From NCBI GenBank assembly GCA_009744235.1, contig WPHV01000005.1:186001-250000 (forward strand): 64,000 bases of DNA, written 5' to 3'. The DNA comes from Gillisella vitis. GTDB lineage: Bacteria > Pseudomonadota > Alphaproteobacteria > Rhizobiales > Rhizobiaceae. Under the pieces are notes generated by a model that did not search any database, was not told where the DNA came from, and saw nothing but the letters and a program-made list of their open reading frames with translations. Positions 17,519 to 26,600 of the stretch are shown here, in pieces; position 1 is the first letter of the stretch, and every line of letters begins with the position of its first letter. The position numbers and the translations under genes were made by a program.

Positions 17519-17547
17519 CCATAATTTTGCGAGCTTTGATAGTCAAG
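17519..17547 (-). promoter_or_regulatory. candidate sigma-70 promoter of the atp operon
   Basis: On the minus strand, CTTGAC (17547-17542) and TTATGG (17524-17519) are separated by 17 bases. CTTGAC is the -35 form favoured in rhizobia; the -10 is weaker. It points toward atpI. Confidence 0.5.
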
Positions 17548-17635
17548 GCATTGCCAAGGGTTGTTTCACGACAAATTAACCGAATAAAATCAGCTCTTTA
17601 GTCGAAATTTTCGAATTCCCCACAGAAAGTGGCAT

Positions 17636-17684
17636 GAAAAAGCCGCGTTCCGGGCGGTGAATTCACGGAATCGGTCCGGCTTTG
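17636..17684 (-). terminator. probable terminator after kup
   Basis: On the minus strand, AAAGCCGGACCG pairs imperfectly with CGCGGCTTTTTC across a loop that contains a GTGAATTCAC palindrome. A TTTTTC run follows the stem. It lies about 40 bases after the kup stop. The pairing is imperfect, so confidence is moderate. Confidence 0.5.
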
Positions 17685-17724
17685 TGGCGATGCCCGTCGC
17701 GCGAAACACCGCCACAAATAACGC

Positions 17725-19629
17725 TCAGATGATCACATGCGAGCCAAGCTCAACGACGCGATTTGCCGGAAGCCGGAAGTAATCCGAGGGGTCGGTTGCC
17801 GAATTGGCAAGTGCGATGAACAGCCTGTCCTGCCAGTTTGGCATTCCTGCCTTGGCGTCCGGCACCAGTTTGCGGCGGCCGAGATAGAAGGAGGTGGACA
17901 TGATGTCGAATTTCAGCCCGCCCTTGCGCAATTTGGCCAGCGCCTGCGACACATTCTGCTGCTCCATATAGCCAAAGCGGATCTCCACCCGGCTGAACCG
18001 TTCCGACAGGCTTTCGGCCACGAAGCGTTCCGCTTCGCTGGCGCGGGGCCGGTTGACGGTCTTGATGGTCAGGATGATGTTTTTCTCATGCAGGACGTGG
18101 TTGTGCTTGAGATTATGCAACAAGGCCGCAGGCGCCGTTTCCGGGTCGCTGGTCAGAAAGATTGCCGTACCCGGCACGCAGACCGGCGCATGTTCGCTCT
18201 TGCGCTCCACCGAGGAAATGAACGACGACAGCGGAATATCGGCATGGCGGGTCTTGGCAAACAGGATGGCCGTTCCACGCCGCCAGGTCCACATGACGAT
18301 AGTGAAGCCAGCCGCAAACAGCACCGGAATATAGCCGCCATCGTGGATCTTCAGCAGATTGGCGCCGAGGAAAACCGTTTCCAGTGCCAGAAGCGGCACA
18401 ATCACCAGCAGCGCCAAGAAAACCGACCATTTCCACTTCTTGCGCACGAATTCGAACGCCATGATGGTCGTGACGACCATGGCGCCGGTGACGGAAATAC
18501 CATAGGCCGTAGCCAGGGCATCGGAGCTTTCAAACAACAGCACGAGGCTGAGAACGCCGAGTAGCAGCAGCGTGTTGACGGCAGGAAGATAGATCTGTCC
18601 GGTATTGGTTTCCGAGGTGAACAGGATCTCCATGCGCGGCAGGAAGCCGAGATGGATGGCCTGACGCACCATGGAGAACGCCCCCGTTATCACCGCCTGG
18701 CTGGCAATGACAGTAGCCGCCGTCGCCAGGATGATGACCGGCAGGATGGCCCAGCTTGGAAACATCAGATAGAAGGGGTCCGATGCCATGGCGGGGTCCT
18801 TCAGCACCAGCGCGCCCTGGCCGAGATAGTTCAGCACCAGCGCCGGAAACACCAGCACAAACCACGCCCACTGGATCGGACGACGCCCAAAGTGGCCAAG
18901 GTCGGCATAGAGTGCTTCGGCGCCGGTAACGGTCAGGAAGACCGCGCCCAGCACGACGAAACCGAGAAACTTTTCCTGAAACAGGAAGGTTACGGCATGG
19001 ATCGGGTTGAAGGCCCGGAAAATCGCCGGGTCGTCGAAAATATGGCCGATACCGCCTGCCGCCATCACTAGGAACCAGACCACGGTGATCGGCCCGAAGA
19101 AATTGGCAACCGCGCCCGTACCACGCGATTGGACGGCAAACAACATGATCAGGATGACCACCGAGATCGGCACGATGAAGCCGGAGGATTGCGGCGCCAC
19201 CAGTTTCAAGCCTTCCACCGCCGACAGAACTGACAGCGCAGGCGTGATCATGGCGTCGCCCAGAAACAGCGCAGCGCCGACCAGGCCCAGCACCATCAGC
19301 ACGACGGTATGCCGCCCCGCCGATTTACTAAGCAGGGCCAACAGCGACAGGGTGCCGCCTTCGCCGTCATTGTCGGCGCGTAGCAGAAACAGCACATATT
19401 TCAGCGTGACGATGATTGTCAGCGTCCAGACGATCAGCGAGGTCAGGCCAATCACCTCGAAACGGGTAATGCCGTCATGGGCAATCGGCTTCAGCGCCTC
19501 GCGAAACGCATAGAGCGGGCTGGTGCCGATATCGCCGTAGACGACGCCGACCGAACCGAGCGCCAGCAGCATCAGGCTGCGCAGGTCTTTCTTTTCGGCC
19601 GGTGCGGCGTGGGTGTTTTCCTGGGACAT
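17725..19629 (-). CDS. kup: potassium transport system protein Kup
   Basis: A 634-residue KUP/HAK potassium uptake permease, probably a K+/H+ symporter. It has about 12 membrane helices over residues 20-460 and a cytosolic C-terminal domain. Family signatures are [20 protein letters not shown] at the N-terminus and [16 protein letters not shown] soon after. ATG 19629 is chosen over the TTG at 19632. corA lies upstream with only 15 bases between, so corA and kup are probably co-transcribed as a cation-uptake pair. Confidence 0.94.
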   Translation of the reverse strand: MSQENTHAAPAEKKDLRSLMLLALGSVGVVYGDIGTSPLYAFREALKPIAHDGITRFEVIGLTSLIVWTLTIIVTLKYVLFLLRADNDGEGGTLSLLALLSKSAGRHTVVLMVLGLVGAALFLGDAMITPALSVLSAVEGLKLVAPQSSGFIVPISVVILIMLFAVQSRGTGAVANFFGPITVVWFLVMAAGGIGHIFDDPAIFRAFNPIHAVTFLFQEKFLGFVVLGAVFLTVTGAEALYADLGHFGRRPIQWAWFVLVFPALVLNYLGQGALVLKDPAMASDPFYLMFPSWAILPVIILATAATVIASQAVITGAFSMVRQAIHLGFLPRMEILFTSETNTGQIYLPAVNTLLLLGVLSLVLLFESSDALATAYGISVTGAMVVTTIMAFEFVRKKWKWSVFLALLVIVPLLALETVFLGANLLKIHDGGYIPVLFAAGFTIVMWTWRRGTAILFAKTRHADIPLSSFISSVERKSEHAPVCVPGTAIFLTSDPETAPAALLHNLKHNHVLHEKNIILTIKTVNRPRASEAERFVAESLSERFSRVEIRFGYMEQQNVSQALAKLRKGGLKFDIMSTSFYLGRRKLVPDAKAGMPNWQDRLFIALANSATDPSDYFRLPANRVVELGSHVII

Positions 19630-19644
19630 CAATCTTACAGGCTC

Positions 19645-20622
19645 TCAGAGCCAGCCTTTCGAGCGGAAGAACAGGAAGGGAATGATCGCAGACAGAACCA
19701 TGACGATCAGAGCAAATGGGTAGCCAAGCAGCCACGTCAACTCCGGCATGACCTGAAAGTTCATTCCATAGATGGAAGCGACCAGCGTCGGCGGCAAAAA
19801 CACCACCGATGCAATCGAGAAAATCTTGATGATCGAATTCTGTTCGACATTGATCAGACCAAGCGAGGCATCGAGCATGAAACTGATATTGCTGGCGATG
19901 AAACCGGCATGTTCGGACAGGGATTGAATATCGTGAGAAATGACCTTGCACAGATCACGCGGCTCACCACTCGTCTTGAACGGCTCCACCGACAGCAGGA
20001 AGGACGACAACCGCGACAGGGATGCCAGACTATCGCGCGTCTTGCTGACAAGCCGGTGATGGCTGGCGATATCGAACAGCCGGTCTTCCAGAAACCGCGC
20101 CGCACGGCGCTTGGTCCGGCTGCGATCAACAAATACATCGCCGGACAGCGCATCGACCCGCATACCGGCAATTTCCAGGATTTCGGCGGTGCGATCGACC
20201 ACCGTTTCCAAAAGTCGCGCCAGCATGACGGCGTTGGAGGTGCAATGGGCATGATTGCGGCTGAGGGCCGCGGTAAACAGGCCAAAGGCGCGGGGCTCGG
20301 CGTAGCGCACGGTGACCAGCCGCCCCCCGCCCAGAATGAAGGCGACATCGGCCAGATGCGGTAGTTCCGATTCGGCCTTGCAGAGCAGCGATGCGGTCAT
20401 GTAAACGCCATGATCGTCCATATACAGTCGGCTGGACGGCTCGATATCCTTGAGGTCGTCACGGGTGGGAAGCGGCAGGCCCAGCAAACGCTCGGCCAAA
20501 GCCTCCTCGGTCCTGTCAGGATTGAGAAGATCGAGCCATAGAACATCTTTGTCCAGCACCGCTGGCGCATCGCTGGGCAGGATCATATCTGCCGTCCCGT
20601 CACACCTGTAAGCTTTGATCAA
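19645..20622 (-). CDS. corA: CorA family magnesium/divalent cation channel
   Basis: A 325-residue CorA-type channel. The large N-terminal cytosolic domain ends in two membrane helices; the selectivity motif YGMNF ends the first helix near the C-terminus, and the second helix is followed by the basic tail RSKGWL. TTG 20622 appears to be the start (MIKAYRCDG), nine bases after AAAGGTG; the next Met is residue 13. The loop after GMN (QVMPELTW) has one acidic residue and a Pro, as in CorA proteins. Confidence 0.92.
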   Translation of the reverse strand: MIKAYRCDGTADMILPSDAPAVLDKDVLWLDLLNPDRTEEALAERLLGLPLPTRDDLKDIEPSSRLYMDDHGVYMTASLLCKAESELPHLADVAFILGGGRLVTVRYAEPRAFGLFTAALSRNHAHCTSNAVMLARLLETVVDRTAEILEIAGMRVDALSGDVFVDRSRTKRRAARFLEDRLFDIASHHRLVSKTRDSLASLSRLSSFLLSVEPFKTSGEPRDLCKVISHDIQSLSEHAGFIASNISFMLDASLGLINVEQNSIIKIFSIASVVFLPPTLVASIYGMNFQVMPELTWLLGYPFALIVMVLSAIIPFLFFRSKGWL

Positions 20623-20983
20623 ACGTTCGACACCTTTGCCCGATGACGGACAGTGCCGCCAGCCGCAGCATTCCCATGGACACCCATGAAAACCTGCGAT
20701 GATTTACCCTTGCCCATGCGCATGACTATCATTTCCCATAGAGGAAAGACGTGTTCCTGCCCATGATCCATGCTCAGCGGGCAAGCAATAGCACCTGCCG
20801 TCAGGATGGCAAGGGCAATTGCGCGTCGGCATTTGATCCTGATCAATGCAACCTGAAGAAATATCCTCTACAAAGAATCCGCCAGGGTAGCGAGATCCTG
20901 TTGCATTTCCGCCGGAACCCTACAACCGTGCGGCCCGCCGTTGCAGTATCAATCTGCAACGGCGGCTCTATTCTGTGCTGACC
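20623..20983. other. intergenic region between mrp and corA
   Basis: A 361-base region. It holds a strong inverted repeat at 20935-20965 (see terminator entry) and presumably the corA promoter. A 75-codon minus-strand frame ends at 20619, but it lacks recognisable features. Confidence 0.4.
20935..20965. terminator. hairpin downstream of mrp
   Basis: A perfect inverted repeat, CCGCCGTTGCAG and CTGCAACGGCGG with a 7-base loop, 18 bases past the mrp stop. No T tract follows on the minus strand, so it may protect a 3' end rather than terminate by itself. Confidence 0.55.
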
Positions 20984-22150
20984 TCATTCAAAGGTAATAG
21001 TTGGCGCCTGTCGTGTTGAATGTCGCTGGACCTCGCTCCAGACACGGGTGGCGATCTCGCGGTACACAAGCGCCTGAGGGCTCTCCGGCTCGGAAACCAC
21101 GACAGGGGTTCCGGCATCGGAATGCTCGCGGATGGAAATGGTCAACGGCACTTCTCCCAGGAATGGGGCACCAATGGCTTCGGCTTCGGCTTTGGCGCCG
21201 CCATGACCGAAAATATCGTAACGGGCGCCGGTGTCGGGAGCGATGAAATAGCTCATGTTCTCGATGACGCCGAGCACCGGCACTTCGACCTTCTTGAACA
21301 TGTTGATACCCTTGCGGGCATCGATCAACGCCAGGTCCTGCGGGGTCGAGACGATCACCGCGCCGCTCAACGGCACCTGCTGGGCCATGGTCAATTGCGC
21401 ATCGCCCGTGCCCGGCGGCATATCGACCACCAGCACGTCAAGCTCGCCCCAGGCCACTTCGCGCAACATCTGCATCAGCGCCGATTGCACCATCGGGCCG
21501 CGCCAGATCATCGCGGTGCCCTCATCCACCAGGAAGCCGATGGACATAGCCTTCAGGCCATAATTTTCCATAGGCACGATAATGCGCCCGTCAATCTGCT
21601 GCGGCCGCCCGGAAATGCCAAGCAGGCGCGGCATGGACGGACCATAGACATCGGCATCGAGAATGCCGACCTTCAGGCCATTGGCCAGCAAGGCCAGCGC
21701 CAGATTGACCGCCGTGGTGGACTTGCCGACGCCACCCTTGCCCGACGCCACCGCGATGATGGCGCCGATGCCGGGAATACCGGCCTTGGCCGGGCGGGCC
21801 GGCTGGCTTGGGGCCGGTGCATGAGAATGCCCGTGTGAATGGGAATGCGAGTGGGAAGGATTGGGTGCCGAGGGCGCAGGCGGCGTTGACGGCGATCCGG
21901 CCTTGCGCTCTGCGGTCAGGCTGACAAGCGCTCCCTTGACGCCGGCAAGCGCCTTGACACTACGCTCCGCGGCCTGGCGCAAAGGCTCCAGTTCCCGGGC
22001 GCGTTCAGCCGGAACATTGATGGAGAGATAGACCTTGGCATCGGAAATGAACACGTCGGATACCATGCCCAGATCGACAATATTGCCCTCGAGATCGGGG
22101 CCGCGCACGGTCTTCAAGGCTTCAAGAACAGTGTTTTTATCGAGCGTCAT
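20984..22150 (-). CDS. mrp: Mrp/ApbC-type iron-sulfur carrier ATPase
   Basis: A 388-residue P-loop ATPase that carries and transfers Fe-S clusters. An N-terminal MIP18/DUF59 domain (about 5-80) is joined to the ATPase by a linker with a His-rich tract (residues 100-110, alternating His/Ser). Walker A SGKGGVGKST is at 136-145 and the deviant Mrp block VVDMPPGTGDAQLT follows at about 241-254. The usual C-terminal CxxC that binds the cluster is absent: ENMSYFIAPDTG has Ala304 and Thr307 where Cys is expected. ATG 22150 follows AAGGAAG; the longer reading to 22267 is unlikely. Confidence 0.92.
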   Translation of the reverse strand: MTLDKNTVLEALKTVRGPDLEGNIVDLGMVSDVFISDAKVYLSINVPAERARELEPLRQAAERSVKALAGVKGALVSLTAERKAGSPSTPPAPSAPNPSHSHSHSHGHSHAPAPSQPARPAKAGIPGIGAIIAVASGKGGVGKSTTAVNLALALLANGLKVGILDADVYGPSMPRLLGISGRPQQIDGRIIVPMENYGLKAMSIGFLVDEGTAMIWRGPMVQSALMQMLREVAWGELDVLVVDMPPGTGDAQLTMAQQVPLSGAVIVSTPQDLALIDARKGINMFKKVEVPVLGVIENMSYFIAPDTGARYDIFGHGGAKAEAEAIGAPFLGEVPLTISIREHSDAGTPVVVSEPESPQALVYREIATRVWSEVQRHSTRQAPTITFE

Positions 22151-22568
22151 GGATCCGCTTCCTTGGTAAAGGCCGGGACACTCGACTGGAATTGCCCGCG
22201 CCCGACGAAACGTGTGAGTGACGCTCAAATAGGGTTTTATCGCCTGCAACGGAAGAGCCAAAAACAAACGCCGCCAAAACCATTGCCCTCAGGCACGGTT
22301 AAGGCGGCGTTTTGTGAGGGCGATTTCAAGACCGCCCTTCTCCAAGTCCCCTCTGGACCCTGTTGCTATATTGAAAGCACAAACCGTGCCAATTCGAAAG
22401 ATTGGGCTTTTTGCCCGATAACCGCTGCCAAATGACCGGTGTCACCGCCAATTGGCTGAAGAAATCACCACAATCCAGCCGGGCCATTCCGGCAATTGCT
22501 TAAAAAACAGCCGCGCCACCATTTTGAGCGCTCACGTTATGGGTTTTGTCTGGTGAAATTTGAACCTC
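22151..22568. promoter_or_regulatory. intergenic region between NasS-like gene and mrp
   Basis: A 418-base region. It contains the terminator hairpin for the upstream gene (22265-22313) and then about 110 bases that should carry the mrp promoter. Nothing else is recognisable. Confidence 0.4.
22265..22313 (-). terminator. terminator-like hairpin after the NasS-like gene
   Basis: Arms AAACGCCGCC and GGCGGCGTTT enclose a 25-30-base loop. On the minus strand the second arm runs into GTTTGTTTTTGG. It is about 260 bases past the NasS-like stop, so it ends a long 3' region or insulates mrp. Confidence 0.55.
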
Positions 22569-23813
22569 TCACCCCCTCGGAACCGCTGGCGAAGTGGCAA
22601 GATAATCGTCCAGGCGGTCGGGGTCGAAGACCCGTCCATCGAAAAATTCGTCCGGCCCAAGCAGCAACCGGCCATTGCTGGCGCCGACATAATCGGCTGC
22701 TGCCATCGCCCCCTCCACCTTGATATTGGCGCCTGGCATGGCGGCGAAGACCGGCCTGAGGGCGCGGCGATAAAGATCCGGGCGATAGGTTTCGAGCACC
22801 GTGGCAATCCGCTCGCGGTCATTGACAACGTGACCGCCAAGCACCATCTGGCTATAAAACCACAGGGCATGGCTGACCCAGGGGAAATTGGCGGCCTTGC
22901 GCTCCAGCACCAGAAAATCCTCAAGCGGCTGAACCTCTCCCGGCGCGGTTACCAGATCGCCGGTCAGGCCGGGTAACAAAAGCCGGCCTTCGACACCGAG
23001 ATAGCGGGGGGCCGCCATGATACCGGCCAGCTCCTCGGTATTGCCGGGATTACCGCACCATTGCGCGGCGCGGTAAAGCGCACGGATCAGCGCATCGAGC
23101 GCGGCGGGATTGTTCTCGCCCCACTGCCTGCCAATGCCGAGAACCTTGTCCGGACCGCCGCGCCAGATAGCTGCGGTCGCAGCAACAATGCATCCGACCT
23201 GCCGGTCCACCACAACACTATTCCACGGTTCCGCCGCGCAAAATCCGTCAAGCACGCCCGCGCCAAGCCCATCCGCCATCAGCGGCGATGGCAATGAGAC
23301 GATTTCGATCTCACTGCCACGGTCCAGATTGCAGGCAGCAAGCCAGTAGCGCAGATAATAGGCCTGGCTGGAATGGGTATCGCCGACGGCAATCCGCAAA
23401 GGCGGCAGGGACTTAGCGCGGCGTTTCTCCACCACTCGTTTCAGTGCGGCGCCCGCCGCTATTGGCTCCAGAAGGTGGCTTTCCCAGCCTGCCTGTTGCA
23501 TGGCTGTTGCAAGCGCATTCGACACAGTTAGCGCGCCGCCACCCAAATTGAGGGCCATAGGGACCAGCAGAGCGGGGGCCAGCGGCGAAAAACCGAGATT
23601 GGCGGCCAGCGCAAAGGGGCCAGGCAGATGCGCGCCATCGAAATGACCGACCGTCAGGCGGTCGCGGATCTGGGTCCAGCAGGTTTCGCGCACTAGGCGC
23701 AGGGTCAGGCCTTCGTCGGAGGCAAAGCCTTTTTCCATCGCCGCAACCAGTGGGGCGCTATCGAGACATGGCATGTAGCCAAGAGTGACATGCAAAGAAA
23801 TGTGCTGACCCAT
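22569..23813 (-). CDS. NrtA/CmpA family nitrate-binding protein, NasS-like
   Basis: A 414-residue periplasmic-binding-protein fold of the nitrate/bicarbonate-binding NrtA/CmpA family. There is no signal peptide: the sequence starts MGQHISLHVTLGYMPCLDSA and goes directly into the first lobe. That fits NasS, the cytosolic nitrate/nitrite sensor that holds NasT, rather than a transporter subunit. Family blocks include DRLTVGHFDGAHL and a central WNSVVVDRQVG. No ABC permease, ATPase or ANTAR (NasT) gene is adjacent, so the partner is not visible. The start is uncertain: ATG 23813 was chosen, with TTG 23849 in frame. Confidence 0.8.
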   Translation of the reverse strand: MGQHISLHVTLGYMPCLDSAPLVAAMEKGFASDEGLTLRLVRETCWTQIRDRLTVGHFDGAHLPGPFALAANLGFSPLAPALLVPMALNLGGGALTVSNALATAMQQAGWESHLLEPIAAGAALKRVVEKRRAKSLPPLRIAVGDTHSSQAYYLRYWLAACNLDRGSEIEIVSLPSPLMADGLGAGVLDGFCAAEPWNSVVVDRQVGCIVAATAAIWRGGPDKVLGIGRQWGENNPAALDALIRALYRAAQWCGNPGNTEELAGIMAAPRYLGVEGRLLLPGLTGDLVTAPGEVQPLEDFLVLERKAANFPWVSHALWFYSQMVLGGHVVNDRERIATVLETYRPDLYRRALRPVFAAMPGANIKVEGAMAAADYVGASNGRLLLGPDEFFDGRVFDPDRLDDYLATSPAVPRG

Positions 23814-23918
23814 TGCAGCATTGATGACGCAAACCGCTGCCTCAGGCAAGTTGCACCTGCCGGAGAAGGCCGTCCTTCGGATGCATTATTCAAGACATCG
23901 AAGATGTCTCACGCATTC

Positions 23919-24686
23919 CTATTTGATCAGACTCAACCGTAGCGCCTTCGCGACCGCCTGGGTGCGGTTCACGGTATCCAGCTTGCGGGTGGCGCGGTTG
24001 AGATAATGATTGATCGTATGTTCTGACAGGCCCATGATCTCAGCGATTTCAACGGAGGTCTTGCCCGCCGCCGTCCAGGTCAGACATTCGATCTCGCGCT
24101 CCGTCAGCGTTTCGGTGACCCGTGCATCCAGTTCGCGAATTTCGGCAAGTCGGTTGAACACATGCCCGGCCAGATATTGCAGCAGCACCATGTCAACGAA
24201 GGAAAATGCTGGCATTTCACCGCAAATATTGACAGCGCCCCGGTTACCATGGGCATCATGAACCGGAAAACAGGCGCCGCGCGGCATGCCAAACCGCAAA
24301 AACAGGTCCGTCGCCAGCTCGACAGTCTTGGGATCGCGTTCACGGGCGACCACATGCACATCGAAAACAACGGGTATAGAGGTGTTGCGCAACCGGTTGA
24401 ACATCGGGCTGGACGACAGCAGGGACGCCATGTCGTATTCGCTGAGAAAATCAGCAGGCCAGTTGGTGATGACCGAGCTGCCGGTCAAAGTTTTTGCACC
24501 AGCCGAAGGCACATTCATGACCATGAAGCCCTTGGCGCCGAAAAAGTCAGTCAACCGCTTCATCAGCCTGAAAACGTCAAACTGGGTCTTATAGCCACTT
24601 AATTCGCGCACATAGCGTTCTGCCGTCGCAAATTTCGAGGCCGCATCTTCGGCAACCATTGCCATATGGACCAGATCGTCACCCAT
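23919..24686 (-). CDS. LuxR-type regulator with autoinducer-binding-like domain
   Basis: A 255-residue regulator. The N-terminal domain (about 30-175) resembles acyl-homoserine-lactone receptors, and the C-terminal helix-turn-helix (LTEREIECLTWTAAGKTSVE, about 192-250) is a clear LuxR/GerE DNA-binding domain. In the ligand pocket, NWPADFLSEYDMASLLSSSP aligns with the receptor consensus so that the usual Trp is Phe80, Tyr84 is kept and the usual Asp is Ser93. That suggests a non-canonical or absent ligand. No luxI homologue is in the window, so it is a LuxR solo here. It lies about 105 bases upstream of the NasS-like gene on the same strand. Confidence 0.88.
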   Translation of the reverse strand: MGDDLVHMAMVAEDAASKFATAERYVRELSGYKTQFDVFRLMKRLTDFFGAKGFMVMNVPSAGAKTLTGSSVITNWPADFLSEYDMASLLSSSPMFNRLRNTSIPVVFDVHVVARERDPKTVELATDLFLRFGMPRGACFPVHDAHGNRGAVNICGEMPAFSFVDMVLLQYLAGHVFNRLAEIRELDARVTETLTEREIECLTWTAAGKTSVEIAEIMGLSEHTINHYLNRATRKLDTVNRTQAVAKALRLSLIK

Positions 24687-24856
24687 CGATAAAAAGCCTT
24701 GTTCTCTTTACATATCGCGACCGCGTCGCAACCCGTTGCAGACCTGCTATAGCCGGACATTGCGAAAATTGAATGCCGACTGCATTCCGGCAGTTACAGC
24801 CAAAAACATTGATAACTAAAAAAGCCAGTCCTGAATAATTTAACGAAGCCCTCTAT

Positions 24857-24910
24857 CCATTCACTTATCTTCCGGCCATTCATTTATTTTCCGGTCATTT
24901 ATTTAGGTCC
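24857..24910. repeat. 19-bp tandem direct repeat (2.5 copies)
   Basis: CCATTCACTTATCTTCCGG (24857-24875) is followed at once by CCATTCATTTATTTTCCGG (24876-24894) and a partial third unit TCATTTATTTAGG. It lies 170-220 bases upstream of the LuxR-type gene. Confidence 0.8.
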
Positions 24911-25307
24911 TGCCGCAACAGAAAAAGGCTTCCGGTCTTATCGTTTGGCGATAACGATGCCCACCCGAACGCAATTGCCCATCCTATAGATCGACCATCC
25001 TGCCAATACCAAGGGCTGAAACCACGTTTTTAGAAAATTCTATCGTCTAAGCCGCGAAATAGGCCAACGCCACAAAACAGGTTCGCACATCAAGTATTCC
25101 CTGTTTTGCTTGCGCGACGTTGACCAATACGACGGCCATGTCGGCCTGGATGTGAAACCGCCGTCATCGCACGCAGTTTATTTTGCCTGGCATTGTCATT
25201 CGTACCAAATCGGCTGTCGTGGAACCATCCGAGCGGCTTGAATCGCGTTCTCTGCGGTCTAGATGAAACGCGATTGGCAAAACCGGTTTCCACTTTTTCT
25301 GGACATG

Positions 25308-25413
25308 CTCTACAGCGCCGTGCGCCCTATATGGCGACAAAGGTTCGCTGTAGTGCTTTATATCCGCTGCATAATTTCTCCTTAAATCGATTCCGATTTC
25401 AAAAATTATGCAG
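25308..25413. repeat. long mosaic palindromic element, copy C
   Basis: The same architecture as 13824-13929: a CTCTACAGCGCCGTGCGCC head, an almost palindromic CGCCCTATATGGCG, and the CTGCATAATTTCTCC ... AAAAATTATGCAG tail. It ends 41 bases upstream of the lactonase TTG start. Confidence 0.85.
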
Positions 25414-25453
25414 TAGACAAGAGAGCCACAGCGATTGGATGAAGGAGACCATC

Positions 25454-26335
25454 TTGCAAACAGCGTATTCCGGCACCGTCCTGGTCGATACCCGCCTGCA
25501 TCTGGGTGAAGGCCCGACCTATGACGTCGCGCGTGACACCGCCTGGTGGTTCGACATTCTCGGCAAGGGGCTGATCGAGCATCGGTTTGCCACGGGCGAA
25601 ACGATCCGCCACGATCTGCCGATGATGGCCAGCGCGTTGGCGACAATCGATGCTGAACGCCAGATGCTGGCGACGGAACAGGGTATTTTCATCCGCGCCA
25701 TTGCCAGCGGCGAGTTGACCTTGCTGACGGCACTGGAACCGGAACGGCCCGGCAATCGCTCGAATGACGGGCGGGTCCATCCTTGCGGTGCACTGTGGAT
25801 CGGCACGATGGGCAAGACAGCCGCCGATGGGGCTGGCGCGATCTATCATGTGGCGGGCGACAAGGTGACCCGTCTTTATGATAGTATCAGCATTCCCAAC
25901 GCCATCTGTTTTTCGCCGGACGGTAGCATCGGTTATTATGTCGACACCCGGGTCAATACGCTGATGAAGGTCAGTCTCGATCCGGCAACCGGCCTTCCGA
26001 CTGGGGTACCGTCCGTCCATATCGACGGACGCGGCAAGGATGGCGGCATCGACGGTGCGGTCTGCGATGCAGAAGGCGGGCTTTGGAATGCCCGTTGGGG
26101 CGTTGGCGCCGTCGATCACTACGACAGTGCCGGACAGCACCTGGCACGCTACCGGCTTCCCGCTGCCCAAACCACCTGCCCGGCCTTTATCGGCCCCAAG
26201 GCAGACCGTCTCTTGGTTACCTCCGCCACCGAAGGGCTGGATGCCGATGGCCTGGCCGCAGATCCACATGGTGGCAAGACCTTCGTCCTCGATGTCACGG
26301 TCAAGGGCAGGCACGAGCCAAGCTTCCGCCTGTAA
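25454..26335 (+). CDS. SMP-30/gluconolactonase family lactonase
   Basis: A six-bladed beta-propeller lactonase of 293 residues. Metal-binding signatures are present: LGEGPTYD (Glu) at about residue 17, NRSNDGRVHPCGALWIGTMG in the middle, ICFSPDGSIGYYVDT and DGAVCDAEGGLWNARWG. Family members open sugar lactones such as gluconolactone or arabinolactone; the substrate is not readable. TTG 25454 sits six bases after AAGGAG, which makes it better than ATG 25439; earlier in-frame codons run through the mosaic repeat. No sugar transporter or dehydrogenase neighbours it. Confidence 0.88.
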   Translation: MQTAYSGTVLVDTRLHLGEGPTYDVARDTAWWFDILGKGLIEHRFATGETIRHDLPMMASALATIDAERQMLATEQGIFIRAIASGELTLLTALEPERPGNRSNDGRVHPCGALWIGTMGKTAADGAGAIYHVAGDKVTRLYDSISIPNAICFSPDGSIGYYVDTRVNTLMKVSLDPATGLPTGVPSVHIDGRGKDGGIDGAVCDAEGGLWNARWGVGAVDHYDSAGQHLARYRLPAAQTTCPAFIGPKADRLLVTSATEGLDADGLAADPHGGKTFVLDVTVKGRHEPSFRL

Positions 26336-26600
26336 AGCTGCGACAACAGATGCTCCTCAACCCCCGGCGTATAGCCCGGCCAAGGGGAGCGAAGGGCCGC
26401 AAACTCATTCTTATGCCTAAAGTTCCGTCAATTTGCAGAAATAAAATGCAGAAAATTATCGGAACTCCTGCCTCTTTCGGGCATTTCACTACCGAGCCGA
26501 GCAGAGAGCCAGTCACTCACGCTTATGGAAACACACCTTTCATAAGCGACTTGCTCTCACTCAGTCCGACACGAAACAAAGACCGAAAGGCAGGTTTAAG

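Larger units (their letters stand above)
17417..17724. promoter_or_regulatory. intergenic region between kup and the atp operon
   Basis: A 308-base region holding the probable kup terminator (17636-17684) and the atp operon promoter (17519-17547), both on the minus strand. The rest is AT-rich relative to the flanking genes, and I see no further sites. Confidence 0.5.
24687..25453. other. non-coding region with repeats before the lactonase gene
   Basis: About 770 bases between divergent genes. It holds a 19-base direct repeat (24857-24894), an AT-rich patch at 24780-24910 that may contain the LuxR gene promoter, a CACTTTTTCTGGACATGCT block at 25291-25309 common in rhizobial intergenic DNA, and the mosaic element 25308-25413. 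Confidence 0.5.

Noticed and set aside
20619-20846. A 75-codon minus-strand frame before corA
   Set aside because: It overlaps the corA start and has no recognisable domain or ribosome site.
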